From the NCBI GenBank assembly GCA_029260255.1, contig JAJDDR010000065.1, positions 1-33,696 on the forward strand: a stretch of 33,696 bases of DNA, read 5' to 3'. Below the pieces are notes generated by a model. The model saw nothing but the letters and a program-made list of their open reading frames with translations, was not told the DNA's origin and did not search any database. Positions 1-8,327 of the stretch are shown piece after piece. Source of the DNA: Phycisphaerae bacterium. GTDB lineage: Bacteria > Planctomycetota > Phycisphaerae > UBA1845. A program made the translations under genes and the position numbers. How positions within the stretch are numbered: the stretch's first letter is position 1; the number at the start of each line of letters is the position of its first letter.

Positions 1-641
1 GACACCCTCTCGTCGGATTCCACAAGAACGCGTCCGAAGAGATGCATGGCTTTGGTTGAGACGATGGCGGCGTGATCTTTCACGTCTCCGTGAATCTTGC
101 GCGTTGCTTTCGACAGCCGTCGCCCATCGGTCGCGACCATGGTGAGTTCGCCACCTTTGGCTTCCCACAACACACCGTTGATGGCGTAGCGCGTGTTTTC
201 GCGGGCTGCCGCGAAGACCGTCCAGTTGGTCAATTCGCGAAGAGCACTGACGTCGAGATCGAAGTCGTACGTCCCGTCCGCTTCGGGGAACTCCGGAAAG
301 CCTTTCGGATCATGCGAGTAGATTTGGAAATGGCTGTCCTGGCCTCGGACGTGGCACACGTTGTCTGCGGACTCGAGCGTCAGGATCTCGTCTTCCGACT
401 CGCGTACAACCTGGGCGAGCTTGTCGGCGCGCACGAGCACGGAACCGGGCGATGCGACTTCCACTTGGCTGACGCTGAACCGCACCGCGACATCGAGGTC
501 GGTGGCCGACAAGAGCGCGTAGTCGTCATGCACGTCGATGAGAACGTGCTTGAGTATCTCCTTGGGCGTGCGTTGCGGCGCGACGCTGGCCGTGGTGAGA
601 ACCGCTTCGGCGAACTCAGCTCGGTTGACGGAGAGTTTCAT
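1..641 (-). CDS. dnaN: DNA polymerase III beta sliding clamp, N-terminal part (runs off the left edge)
   Basis: This is the ring-shaped processivity clamp that tethers replicative polymerase to DNA. The reverse strand reads MKLSVNRAELAEAV, then DYALLSATDLDVALR, VLVRADKLAQVV and MVATDGRRLSKA, which are typical conserved stretches of beta-clamp domains I and II. About 213 residues are present out of the usual 370 or so, and the C-terminal part lies outside the window. The ATG at 641 gives the standard clamp N-terminus. The gene lies downstream of dnaA in the same direction across a spacer of about 290 bases, the classical dnaA-dnaN order. The 202-residue plus-strand ORF in the track is only its antisense shadow. 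The ORF track misses this gene because it has no stop inside the window. Confidence 0.93.
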   Translation of the reverse strand, partial: MKLSVNRAEFAEAVLTTASVAPQRTPKEILKHVLIDVHDDYALLSATDLDVAVRFSVSQVEVASPGSVLVRADKLAQVVRESEDEILTLESADNVCHVRGQDSHFQIYSHDPKGFPEFPEADGTYDFDLDVSALRELTNWTVFAAARENTRYAINGVLWEAKGGELTMVATDGRRLSKATRKIHGDVKDHAAIVSTKAMHLFGRVLVESDERV

Positions 642-719
642 GGGGATCCCTTCCAACATTTGCTCAGTACCTGGAGATAGTATTTCTGTCTTTCTAAGTA
701 ATCATTCTTCATTAAGGCA

Positions 720-728
720 TGTTGATAA
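720..728 (+). promoter_or_regulatory. DnaA box, one mismatch (TGTTGATAA)
   Basis: This differs from TGTGGATAA at one position and has the same orientation as the perfect box about 85 bases away. It abuts the AT-rich stretch at 677-735, which is the arrangement expected of a box next to an unwinding element. A single match of this quality could be chance. Confidence 0.4.
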
Positions 729-804
729 CGTGAACAAGAACCGTGTGCAACCCCATAAGCTCGTGTAGTACCAGAGGTTACGTGAAACCATCGTGCGTAC
801 GGGA

Positions 805-813
805 TGTGGATAA
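805..813 (+). promoter_or_regulatory. DnaA box (perfect TGTGGATAA)
   Basis: The nonamer TGTGGATAA matches the reverse-complement form of the consensus TTATCCACA exactly. Its position in the dnaA-dnaN spacer supports DnaA binding for initiation, dnaA autoregulation, or both. Confidence 0.6.
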
Positions 814-932
814 CCTGTTGTGTTCGTTCTTGCCTACGTGCAGACTTTTCACATGGTTGCGCCGGTGAGCGCGACCGAGCCGCGTGTAAGGCAGATTCTG
901 ATTTGAATGCAACACGCATGTGGCTGTTCCTG

Positions 933-2246
933 TCAGGAGCCATTCTTCAAGGTGGTTTGCAGGTTCTGAAGTTCCAGGTCGAGTTCGGGATCCACCTGTC
1001 TCCGTTTCGTAATGAGTCGATGCCCGTGGATGACCGTAGTGTGGTCACGTCCTCCGAAGTAGCCACCGATTTCTTCGAGGCTGAGGTTTGTGAGTTCCCT
1101 GGCAAGATACATGCAAACCTGTCGCGGAAACGCGATCGACTTTGTGCGTTTCTTGCCTTGAAGATCCGAGAGCCGAAGGTTGTGCCGCTTCGATACGGTG
1201 TTGAGGATCTCAGGAATGCTGATAATGGGCTTGGGCGCACACACCCCGAGCGCTTCCATGGCCAGGTCGATATCGATGTGCCCGCCGCGCGTCTGACTAA
1301 GCAGGGTGAGCTTGGCCAGCGTTCCCTCAAGCTCACGTACGTTGGAGTCAATGTGTGTGGCGATGGCCTTGATCACATCCTTGGGAACGTCGATACATCG
1401 TAGCCTCGTCTTGGCAAGCACGATCGCCATGCGTGTTTCGAGGCACGGTCTGTCGACGAGGGCGACCAGGCCGGAGTTGAATCGGCTGACAAGTCGCTCT
1501 TCGAGACTCGGAATCTCCGCGGGGCTGCAGTCGGCGGAGAGGACGATCTGACGTTGGGACTGATAGAGCGTGTTGAACGTGTGGAAGAACTCCTCCTGGC
1601 TGCGTTCGCGTTCGGCGAGAAACTGGATGTCATCGATGACGAGGAAGTCTGCGTGGCGGTATCGGTATCGAAACTGATGCAGGGCACCGCGTTCGACGGC
1701 CTGGATGAAGTGGTTGGTGAAGGTTTCACAGGAGATATAGACGATGTTGGCGTCGGATCTGCGGCGTTTGAACTCATGACAGATTGCCTGGAGCAGATGT
1801 GTCTTGCCCAGCCCGACATCGCCGTGGATGAACAGGGGGTTGTACGCTTTGCCGGGGCTTTCAGCGACGGCGACGGCGGCGGCGTGCGCCAAGCGGTTAC
1901 ATGGTCCAGTGATGAAATTGTTGAACAGGTAGTCATCGGATAGCTTGAGCAGTGATCCATCATCCTCGAACGCGAGCATATCGTCGTCTTCGTTTTGCCC
2001 CTCGCACTCGAAGCGGACGCTGATGAGTCTGCCCGTGGCGGCCTGCGCCGCTTCCGCGAACGTTCGTCGGCAATGCTCGTTGAGATATCGCACTTGCGGT
2101 GGATTGGCCGCGGTGATGCTGAGCACGCCCCCGGCGAGTTCGGTGGGTTCAAGCGCGAAGAACCACGTGCGTGCAAGGTGTGGCGAATGCAGGCGCACGT
2201 GTTCGAGGATGTCGTCCCAGACTGATACCGCCAGAAGTTTTGCCAT
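933..2246 (-). CDS. dnaA: Chromosomal replication initiator protein DnaA
   Basis: This AAA+ initiator binds DnaA boxes and opens the origin. The 437-residue protein from the ATG at 2246 (MAKLLAVSVWDDILEHV) has a short domain I, a brief acidic linker at about 83-97, Walker A GDVGLGKTH near residues 142-150, Walker B FLVIDDIQFL, and the domain IV DNA-binding signature GGRDHTTVIHGH near the C-terminus. The length is normal for DnaA. The ORF track extends the frame to 2414, but the extra 56 residues do not look like DnaA and include the promoter region, so the ATG at 2246 is preferred even though its Shine-Dalgarno sequence is poor. It is followed by the candidate oriC and dnaN. Confidence 0.96.
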   Translation of the reverse strand: MAKLLAVSVWDDILEHVRLHSPHLARTWFFALEPTELAGGVLSITAANPPQVRYLNEHCRRTFAEAAQAATGRLISVRFECEGQNEDDDMLAFEDDGSLLKLSDDYLFNNFITGPCNRLAHAAAVAVAESPGKAYNPLFIHGDVGLGKTHLLQAICHEFKRRRSDANIVYISCETFTNHFIQAVERGALHQFRYRYRHADFLVIDDIQFLAERERSQEEFFHTFNTLYQSQRQIVLSADCSPAEIPSLEERLVSRFNSGLVALVDRPCLETRMAIVLAKTRLRCIDVPKDVIKAIATHIDSNVRELEGTLAKLTLLSQTRGGHIDIDLAMEALGVCAPKPIISIPEILNTVSKRHNLRLSDLQGKKRTKSIAFPRQVCMYLARELTNLSLEEIGGYFGGRDHTTVIHGHRLITKRRQVDPELDLELQNLQTTLKNGS

Positions 2247-2378
2247 CGTCGTGCCCGGTTGTTGGGCGCTGCGCGCGCGTCCCGGCGTCCAGCTGCCCCC
2301 GTGAACGCCCCGTCCTGTCGCTAAACCATTTTCAAACAACGAGTTACAGTATCCTCGCGCCGTGGACGAGTGGCGCAC

Positions 2379-2387
2379 ATTGTAACA
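2379..2387 (-). promoter_or_regulatory. Possible extended -10 promoter element for dnaA
   Basis: The reverse strand reads TGTTACAAT, an extended -10 (TGn plus TACAAT), about 130 bases upstream of the dnaA ATG. It lies in the gap between the TPR membrane gene and dnaA. No good -35 hexamer is visible at 17 bases, which extended -10 promoters can tolerate. The assignment is tentative. Confidence 0.3.
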
Positions 2388-2480
2388 GAAAACCCGTGGC
2401 TCGCCAGCCCGCAAACAAGTTCGCAGGGCACGAAAAAAAGCGGTTCTGCGGCTTGTTCGGCGGCACCGTACGTTCCGGCT

Positions 2481-3779
2481 TCAGTCGACGTGCTTGCGGG
2501 CGCGGTAGTAGGCCTTGCGGAGTTTTTTTGAGGTTGGGTTGAGTTCGCAGGCCCGCTCGAATTGTTCGAAGGCCATTTGATCCTCATTCATCAATTCGTA
2601 CGTCCGGCCCAGCGAGTAGGCGGCGTTTGGGCTGTCGGGGTGCTCCTTGATGCGATCGAGTCCAATCTGGAGGGCTTTTTCAAGGTAGGTCTCAGCCTTT
2701 TTGAGGTTTCCCATTTTCCGATAGGTTTGCACGAGGGAGCGGTGGACGGAGGCGGCGTTGGGATCATCCTCGAGTTTCCGCAGGTCGATTTCGAGGGCCT
2801 GGCTGAGGTAGGCGTTGGATTTCCGGCTGTTGCCAAGGTTTCTGTGGCACTCCCCGAGTTTCCGCAGGGTCGCGCAGCTTCTCGGTTTTTCGTCGTGGAC
2901 GCGTTGGTAGAGAGATGCTGCGATGTCCCAGCGCTCGTAACGGGCGTAGCGACCGGCGAATTTCTCGACGCCGTTGGCGATTCGGCCGTCGATTTTTGAT
3001 TTGCTGGCGGGTTGGGAGTAAACGAGCATGGTCGTCAAAACCGACAAGGTCAGCAACCCGACAGGCGACGCGCCGATCAGCGCCGCGAACCGAGTGGTTG
3101 ATCCGGCAGGCCAGTCGTTCACTCGGTGGGTCTCCAGCTTTCTGCGATGGGAGAACGCGTATTGCTGCGCGGTGGTGACCAGGGCGAGCCCAACGAGGAT
3201 TTCGGCGATCTCGGCTTCGTTGAACTCGAGCACACCTATCTCGAAAAACGCGGCCGTTGCAAAGAACGGCCAAAGGTAGAGCGGTGGCGCGACCAAACCG
3301 TGGTCGTGTAGCCAGGTGATGGGTTTCCAATTCAGGCGAAGCAGGGCAGGGTATACAAGCCCGAAGAGCAGGAGTCCCGCGGCAACGCCGTATGCGAGGG
3401 TTGCCTTGAGCGCTGTGCTGTATGGGCCGGTGAGCATATTGTGCAGGTTGGTTTCTCCCTGGAGGTTCTTCGCCCGGAAGTACTCGGGTGAGGTGAAGCC
3501 GAAGAGCCGCTGGCCCCACGATATTTCTTCCATGGCTACGTAGAAGCACCCGAGCGCCAACAGCGCGAAGAAGGGCCTGTACCGGCACTTGGTCAACACA
3601 AGACGCAGGGAGAGCAGAAACGTGGCGACGAAACACCAGAACTGCAGCCACTCGCCGACGAGATCCTCGTACGTGGCCCAGATGAAAGCGACGGGGTACC
3701 AGATCGCCATCACGAGGTAGGCACAGACGACTGTCGCGAACACGGCCGTGGCCGACAGGATTGGCGCTATTCTCGTCAT
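2481..3779 (-). CDS. Polytopic membrane protein with C-terminal TPR repeats, function unknown
   Basis: A protein of about 432 residues that I cannot name. The first 270 residues or so contain about seven hydrophobic segments (for example near the N-terminus, VGEWLQFWCFVATFLLSL, FFALLALGCFYVAM, FAALIGASPVGLLTLSV). A striking motif, MEEISWGQRLFGF, follows the third segment. The last 150 residues are soluble tetratricopeptide-type repeats (SLYQRVHDEKP..., AETYLEKALQIG, AFEQFERACELNP), which usually mediate protein contacts. I chose the ATG at 3779 because MTRIAPILSATAVFATVV starts directly into the first membrane segment; the ORF track start at 3818 adds 13 atypical residues. It lies upstream of dnaA in the same direction but is separated by more than 200 bases. 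Confidence 0.7.
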   Translation of the reverse strand: MTRIAPILSATAVFATVVCAYLVMAIWYPVAFIWATYEDLVGEWLQFWCFVATFLLSLRLVLTKCRYRPFFALLALGCFYVAMEEISWGQRLFGFTSPEYFRAKNLQGETNLHNMLTGPYSTALKATLAYGVAAGLLLFGLVYPALLRLNWKPITWLHDHGLVAPPLYLWPFFATAAFFEIGVLEFNEAEIAEILVGLALVTTAQQYAFSHRRKLETHRVNDWPAGSTTRFAALIGASPVGLLTLSVLTTMLVYSQPASKSKIDGRIANGVEKFAGRYARYERWDIAASLYQRVHDEKPRSCATLRKLGECHRNLGNSRKSNAYLSQALEIDLRKLEDDPNAASVHRSLVQTYRKMGNLKKAETYLEKALQIGLDRIKEHPDSPNAAYSLGRTYELMNEDQMAFEQFERACELNPTSKKLRKAYYRARKHVD

Positions 3780-3957
3780 GGGGATTGCCCCGCCGCTTTC
3801 CCTGCTCGTCGACACCATGGCGTGCGGCCAGGGACGTTATCGAACGATGGCAGGCTATTCTTTTGATCCGGATTCGTCAAAAGGTGCCGCTGTCGGTCGT
3901 CAAGCGTTGGTCGCACGGCGCGGACGAACTATCGGGCGTTCCGGCTGCGCGCAGAAA

Positions 3958-3988
3958 GGAGCCCGAGTGCTGTTGGCACCCGGGCTCC
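3958..3988 (-). terminator. Hairpin terminator after the Ser-Asp-repeat gene
   Basis: A near-perfect inverted repeat: GGAGCCCG, one mismatch, GTGC, loop TGTTG, GCAC, CGGGCTCC. It gives 12 paired bases interrupted by a single A/C mismatch. On the minus strand the stem is followed by TTTCT, a short U-rich tail. It lies about 45 bases downstream of the stop of the Ser-Asp-repeat gene and before the next leftward gene, the expected place for a rho-independent terminator. Confidence 0.65.
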
Positions 3989-4031
3989 GTGGTCATTGGT
4001 GGCGTCACCGGCTGTTCGCCGGTGGCATTAG

Positions 4032-4890
4032 TTAGTTTGAGTCCGAATCGGAATCGCTGTCCGAGTCAGAGTCGCTGTCGGAGCCACCGAACTCGAAGTG
4101 GCAATCCGAACCGGAATCGGAGTCGCCGTCGCTGTCCGAATCCGAATCGCCGTCGCCGGACGAGTCAGTTCCGCTGTCGGAATCTGAGTCTGTGCCGGAG
4201 TCGCTGCCCGAAGCGGAATCCGAATCCGAATCGGTGTCGCTATCGCTGTCCGAATCAGAATCTCCGTCGGAGTCTGAGTCGCTGTCGTCGCCGCCGGGTT
4301 GTCCGGCTGAGCAGATCAACTCGACGAGCTGTCCGTTCTCGACTGGAATCTGGGCACAGCCGATGTCGATGATGGCTATGACGTCATCGCAGGTACCGTC
4401 TACCTCGTAGCTGATCTGCAGCAGGCTTCCGCTGTCATCGGAGTCGTCACCGGAATCACTGTCGGAGTCCGATCCCGAGTCGCTGTCCGAATCAGAGTCC
4501 GAATCCCCATCGGAATTGGTGGAATCGCCATCCGAGTCAGAATCGCTATCGCTGTCGGTATCCGAATCACTATCGGAGTCGGTATCGCTATCCGAATCCG
4601 AGTCGCCGCCTGTTCCGCCGCTGATGGCACAGAGATCCAGGACGCATTCCTCGGTGCCTGCGGTCACGATCAGCAGGGCCACGTCGGATCTGATTCTGAG
4701 GACGTCACTGTCGGAATCTGAATCGCTGTCTGAGTCCGAATCGGAGTCACTGTCCGAGTCAGAGTCCATACCTCCATCAGAATCGGTGTCGCTATCCGAA
4801 TCAGATCCACTGTCGGAGTCGGTATCGGTTCCCGAATCGCTGTCCGAATCCGAATCCGCGTCGGAATCGCTGTCAGAATCGTCCGGGCCA
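4032..4890 (-). repeat. Low-complexity Ser-Asp codon repeats
   Basis: Several blocks of hexanucleotide-like repeats (on the plus strand GAATCN, GAGTCN and related forms) encode alternating Asp and Ser, with occasional Gly, Thr, Ala or Asn. The blocks lie at about 4035-4290, 4440-4610 and 4700-4890, separated by non-repetitive Cys-containing inserts. Codon choice varies between copies, so the amino-acid pattern is better conserved than the DNA. Repeat-rich DNA of this kind is prone to length change and to misassembly. The plus-strand ORFs with SESES runs are shadows. Confidence 0.85.
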
Positions 4891-5795
4891 GCGATTGCGG
4901 GCTCGGCCGCACAGATGACGACGCAATCACCGGGAACGGTGCAGTCGTTGGCGCAACCGTCGTCGTTGTTGGTGTTTCCGTCGTCGCATTCTTCGCCGTC
5001 CTCGACGATCCCGTTACCGCACTCGGGCACCGACATCACGAACGTGACGTGGAAATCGCCGCCACCGGAGTCGAATCCGCCGTGTAGGACTGCTGCGTCG
5101 AAGAGATCCTCGGCGTTCGTGATCGACGCGGTCGACGTGCCGTCGCCAAGGACGGGCAGGTTGATGTCGAAGAAGGCCAGCGTACCGATCTGATACGAGT
5201 TTCTCTCGGCGGAAACAACCGATATCGTGCTGCCGACGAGGTCCTGACCTGGACCCGTCGGTGCATCGTCCGTGCCCTCGAACGTCCAGTCGCCGGTGGC
5301 CGGGCTCGCGAGAATCGAGGATCCGCTGAGGGTGGTGAGTGTGCCGATAATGCGAAGCGTCCTGCCGAAGAACGTGACGCCGTCCAGATCGGCGCCGACA
5401 GGAATGTCGTTCACGAAAGCCGCGGCAAACGACGGTGATGCAAGCGTCGTATTGATGTCGGTGCCCTTGATGGTCCCGTTGAGCACGAGGTCCTCGGTGC
5501 CGGGAGGGTTGGCGACGGTGGCTTCGAACAGGACGTCGAAGTTCGAGGCGAGCGCGATGTTCGCCCGGTCGGTCACGACTCCCAGCGGGTCGCGATTGGT
5601 CGCCCTGAGTGACGTTGGTGCTTGGTCGAGGACCGAAATCGTGCCCGTGTTTGCATCGAACACGACACGAACGTCCGCGTAGCCCAGATCTACGGTATCC
5701 GCGCCGGCGGACGTCGATAACCCTACGAATGCACACATGACGGCGCAAAGCGCTGCCACCCCACCGAAAGAAATGTCCCGATTCTTCCGCTTCAT
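4032..5795 (-). CDS. Secreted Ser-Asp-repeat protein with a Myxococcus-type Cys-rich motif
   Basis: A 587-residue predicted exported protein. Residues 1-32 form a signal peptide ([12 protein letters not shown]..., hydrophobic core [14 protein letters not shown], cleavage near SAGA). Residues 33-255 are a globular domain I do not recognise. Residues about 257-290 carry [23 protein letters not shown], the Cys-rich repeat known from myxobacterial and planctomycetal surface proteins. The rest consists of long Asp-Ser runs broken by three short Cys-containing inserts. Such runs are highly acidic and likely bind calcium or act as an extended stalk. A strong AGGAGG lies 8 bases upstream of the ATG. 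There is no C-terminal membrane anchor or sorting signal; the protein ends in (SD)n-N. A hairpin terminator follows. Confidence 0.82.
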   Translation of the reverse strand: MKRKNRDISFGGVAALCAVMCAFVGLSTSAGADTVDLGYADVRVVFDANTGTISVLDQAPTSLRATNRDPLGVVTDRANIALASNFDVLFEATVANPPGTEDLVLNGTIKGTDINTTLASPSFAAAFVNDIPVGADLDGVTFFGRTLRIIGTLTTLSGSSILASPATGDWTFEGTDDAPTGPGQDLVGSTISVVSAERNSYQIGTLAFFDINLPVLGDGTSTASITNAEDLFDAAVLHGGFDSGGGDFHVTFVMSVPECGNGIVEDGEECDDGNTNNDDGCANDCTVPGDCVVICAAEPAIAGPDDSDSDSDADSDSDSDSGTDTDSDSGSDSDSDTDSDGGMDSDSDSDSDSDSDSDSDSDSDVLRIRSDVALLIVTAGTEECVLDLCAISGGTGGDSDSDSDTDSDSDSDTDSDSDSDSDGDSTNSDGDSDSDSDSDSGSDSDSDSGDDSDDSGSLLQISYEVDGTCDDVIAIIDIGCAQIPVENGQLVELICSAGQPGGDDSDSDSDGDSDSDSDSDTDSDSDSASGSDSGTDSDSDSGTDSSGDGDSDSDSDGDSDSGSDCHFEFGGSDSDSDSDSDSDSDSN

Positions 5796-6328
5796 CTGTG
5801 AAACCTCCTAATCACTACCATTATGTGCCGCGTCCCGAACACGCGGTGAACTACTCTTGATCGAATCGACTTGGACCAAAACCCGTTCGCCCAGACCTAG
5901 CCATGTTGCGCCACGAGCCGCATCCACCCGACGAGACAGCATCTGAGGTGGCATTCGTTGTTGCGCGAGCATGCCACGGTGTTGCTCTCGCTCAATCAGA
6001 CGAGGGCGCCACGAGGATATCCCCCGAATGCACGACACACGCATTCCCACTCACCGATTCGAGTTGGACCCCTCAGGCGTCGTCGGACACCAGTGTGTGA
6101 TGATACGGTTCCGCGACCGCCGTCTCAACCTGTCTTCATCAGATTCGTTAGCAAAAACTGCATATATATGCCTGTGGTCTATCGGACGCGCGGGGTGGCC
6201 ATAATCGATGAGTTCAATGATCGCCCATCGGAATCCGAGTCGCATGCCCGATGAGTCGGACGGACGATAGATGCCGCACGAGCGTTTCGAGGCCGCCGCG
6301 TTTGGAGGCCTTGAATCAGATGGCGCGA
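5796..6328. other. Gene-free interval of about 530 bases
   Basis: I see no convincing gene here. The small ORFs in the track lack family features and overlap on both strands. The right part is downstream of the CNNM gene and the left part is the leader of the Ser-Asp-repeat gene, so promoter and terminator signals are expected, but I cannot assign hexamers. An AT-rich patch around 6140-6175 contains the perfect 12-base palindrome GCATATATATGC. Confidence 0.5.
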
Positions 6329-7420
6329 TTATTCTGGTTGGGGAGGACGGGATTTCCGGTTCTTCAGTTTCTGCGCGGCCTTGTGACGGGCGACGTCTTG
6401 CAGGTCTGTGTGGTGGTCGAATTCGTCGACGATCTCAGTTCCGAGAAGCGATTCGATTGCGTCCTCGAGAGTGACAATTCCTGCGGTGCCTCCGTACTCG
6501 TCCGCAACGATGAAGAGGTGACGGCGATCTCGGAGGAACTTGGTGAGAAGGTCGCCCACCTTCATGGCTTCGGGAACGAAGGTCGGTTCGCGCATGATGT
6601 GGGATATCACGCGGTCGGCCTGGCCGGCGACGACGGCTTCGTAGACCTCCCGGCGAAGGACAACTCCGATGATCTTGTCGAGGTCGCCCGCGTCGGTGAC
6701 GGGCACGCGGCTGTGGGGCCATCCGGCGGCGCTGTCGGAGATCTCTGAGAGCGGCGCGTCTTTGGGCACGCTGAAGACGACGGTCCTGGGAGTCAGGATG
6801 TCCGCGACCTTGAGCGTGTCGAGGTTGAGCGCGTTTTGCATCCATCGCGCCTCGTCGGGTCGGAGTGACCCGGTGCGCACACCGCGTCGGGCCAGCGCGA
6901 GGAGATCGTCTTGGCTGGAGGCGGCGTCCGGGTCGCTGCGCGGGAACATCCTGGTGACCTGGCGGCAGAGCCACACGAGTGGCCAGAGCGACCAAATCGT
7001 CCACTCGATCGGGACGGCCAGCAGTGGTGCGAGCGTGTCGGCGTAGAGTACGCCGAGCGTTTTGGGAACGATCTCACTGACATACAAGATTCCGAGTGTG
7101 AACACTCCGCTGAAGATCCCGACGCCAAGGCTGTCGAAGAAAGAGGCGGCGACACTGCCTGCCAGCGTGGCGCCGACGGTGTTCGCGATCGTGTTCAAGG
7201 TCAGGATGGCCGCGATCGGGCGGTCGATCTGGCTGCGAAGCCGCTTCAGGCGTTTCCCGAGGGGGGAGCCGGACTGCGCCAGGTGTTCGACGCGCCCGTC
7301 GGTGACTGCGTAGAGCGCGGCCTCGCAGATGGAGCAGAAGAACGAGATGGTGAGCGTGGCGAGAACGATCGCGGTGAGCGTGCCATAGCCGGTCGAATCA
7401 CTGGTAACATCTGGCTCCAC
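6329..7420 (-). CDS. CNNM-domain membrane protein with a CBS pair (hemolysin C/CorC-like)
   Basis: A 363-residue member of the family related to CorC/MpfA, implicated in Mg2+/Co2+ transport or efflux. The N-terminal half is a DUF21/CNNM membrane domain with several hydrophobic segments (GTLTAIVLATLTISFFCSICEAALYAV, ILTLNTIANTVGATLAGSVAASFF, LGILYVSEIVPKTLGV). The C-terminal half holds two CBS domains, the second ending in the family hallmark VADEYGGTAGIVTLEDAIESLLG. It stops soon after, without the C-terminal CorC_HlyC domain. I prefer the GTG at 7420 because AAGGGGG lies about 8 bases upstream; the track extends to 7498. A second, longer relative is at 17676-18962. Confidence 0.87.
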   Translation of the reverse strand: MEPDVTSDSTGYGTLTAIVLATLTISFFCSICEAALYAVTDGRVEHLAQSGSPLGKRLKRLRSQIDRPIAAILTLNTIANTVGATLAGSVAASFFDSLGVGIFSGVFTLGILYVSEIVPKTLGVLYADTLAPLLAVPIEWTIWSLWPLVWLCRQVTRMFPRSDPDAASSQDDLLALARRGVRTGSLRPDEARWMQNALNLDTLKVADILTPRTVVFSVPKDAPLSEISDSAAGWPHSRVPVTDAGDLDKIIGVVLRREVYEAVVAGQADRVISHIMREPTFVPEAMKVGDLLTKFLRDRRHLFIVADEYGGTAGIVTLEDAIESLLGTEIVDEFDHHTDLQDVARHKAAQKLKNRKSRPPQPE

Positions 7421-7513
7421 GAACTCGCCCCCTTGTTGCGCTGGATCGCGCCGAGAGTTAGCGGTAGCGCATCGGCGCCCGGCGGGTGCGGCACGCACCG
7501 CGGAATCCCGCTG

Positions 7514-8203
7514 TCATTCGGTCGCCGGCGCGATTTGGATTTCGACGCGGGTGACCTCGAGTTCGGCGCGAAGCCCATGCTCGCCATCGCCGGATACAGC
7601 GACGCTGCCCGCGACTATCAGGTGATAGGCAAGGCCCGGTTCCAGTTTAAGGTCGAATGAGGGCGACTGAGATCCGGACCAGCGTTCCGGCAGCCGGTCC
7701 GAGTCGCCTTCGGCAAGCATGACCTTGGCCAACATGCGGTGGTTGGAATCCTTGATGTACGCTTTCAGGGCGATCGGTTGGGCGTCGTTTCCGGGTGCGT
7801 CGCCTCTCACGGAGCACCGGTACTCGACATTGAACGTAACCGCCACATCGAGCGGGGTGTTGCCGTCGTGGGTTAGGACGTGTCCGATCTGAAACTCAGC
7901 GCCGGCCCGCCCGCCGCGTGAGGCGTCCGCGGAACAAGATGCCCTACCTGAATCGTCGGCGGTGGAGTCGGCTGCCGCGGCGCCCTGCGAGTGGCGCTGC
8001 GTGTCTGCTACGTTAAACGATCTGTCCTTGGGAAGCGTGACCGGCGCGCCGCCGTTGAACGCGGCGCTCAGTCGGTCGCGGTGGCCCTGGGGGATGGTGA
8101 CCGACTCACCGAAGTCATCGCCGCCGCCGCATCCCTGCAGGGTGGCGATCAGTATCAGCGCCATTCGTTGGGTGATGGACCCGAGTTGTCCGGACAGGTA
8201 CAT
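7514..8203 (-). CDS. Predicted lipoprotein, function unknown
   Basis: A 229-residue protein I do not recognise. Its N-terminus (hydrophobic MALILIATL followed by QGC-GGG) resembles a lipoprotein signal peptide with the acylated Cys near residue 25; Gln at -2 is unusual. The middle is low complexity (AAAADSTADDSGRASCSADASRGGRAGA). The C-terminal half looks like a beta-rich domain (VAVTFNVEYRCSV, FDLKLEPGLAYHLIVAGSV, ELEVTRVEIQI). The ATG at 8203 has GGAG about 11 bases upstream; an internal ATG at 8164 would leave too short a signal. It sits between murD and the CNNM gene in the same direction. Confidence 0.6.
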   Translation of the reverse strand: MYLSGQLGSITQRMALILIATLQGCGGGDDFGESVTIPQGHRDRLSAAFNGGAPVTLPKDRSFNVADTQRHSQGAAAADSTADDSGRASCSADASRGGRAGAEFQIGHVLTHDGNTPLDVAVTFNVEYRCSVRGDAPGNDAQPIALKAYIKDSNHRMLAKVMLAEGDSDRLPERWSGSQSPSFDLKLEPGLAYHLIVAGSVAVSGDGEHGLRAELEVTRVEIQIAPATE

Positions 8204-8327
8204 GGTATGGTGCGCTCCAGTATTGCAATGGTCCGGGGTTCTTGACGGATCGCGACGCCGGGCGCGGATTCTATTCCCGATACTGTGGTGGTCAAGGCAC
8301 TACTTCGCGCACGGAGACTAACGGTGG

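Larger units (their letters stand above)
642..932. other. dnaA-dnaN spacer, candidate replication origin (oriC)
   Basis: This spacer between dnaA and dnaN has no credible ORF. It holds a perfect DnaA-box core (TGTGGATAA at 805-813), an 8/9 match (TGTTGATAA at 720-728), and a stretch at about 677-735 that is clearly richer in A and T than the surrounding GC-rich DNA, a possible unwinding element. Origins between dnaA and dnaN are well known in other bacteria. The spacer must also carry the dnaN promoter, although I cannot assign hexamers confidently. Two boxes are few for an origin, so this is an inference from location plus motifs. Confidence 0.55.

Noticed and set aside
72-680. 202-residue plus-strand ORF at the left edge
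   Set aside because: It is antisense to the clear dnaN frame; its long open frame follows from GC-rich codon bias.
4192-5193. Plus-strand ORFs with SESES-rich sequences
   Set aside because: They arise from the complementary reading of the Asp-Ser codons; the minus frame has a signal peptide, a Shine-Dalgarno sequence and a terminator.
5808-6254. Several short ORFs in the gap before the Ser-Asp-repeat gene
   Set aside because: They overlap on both strands, lack ribosome binding sites and have biased, uninformative composition.
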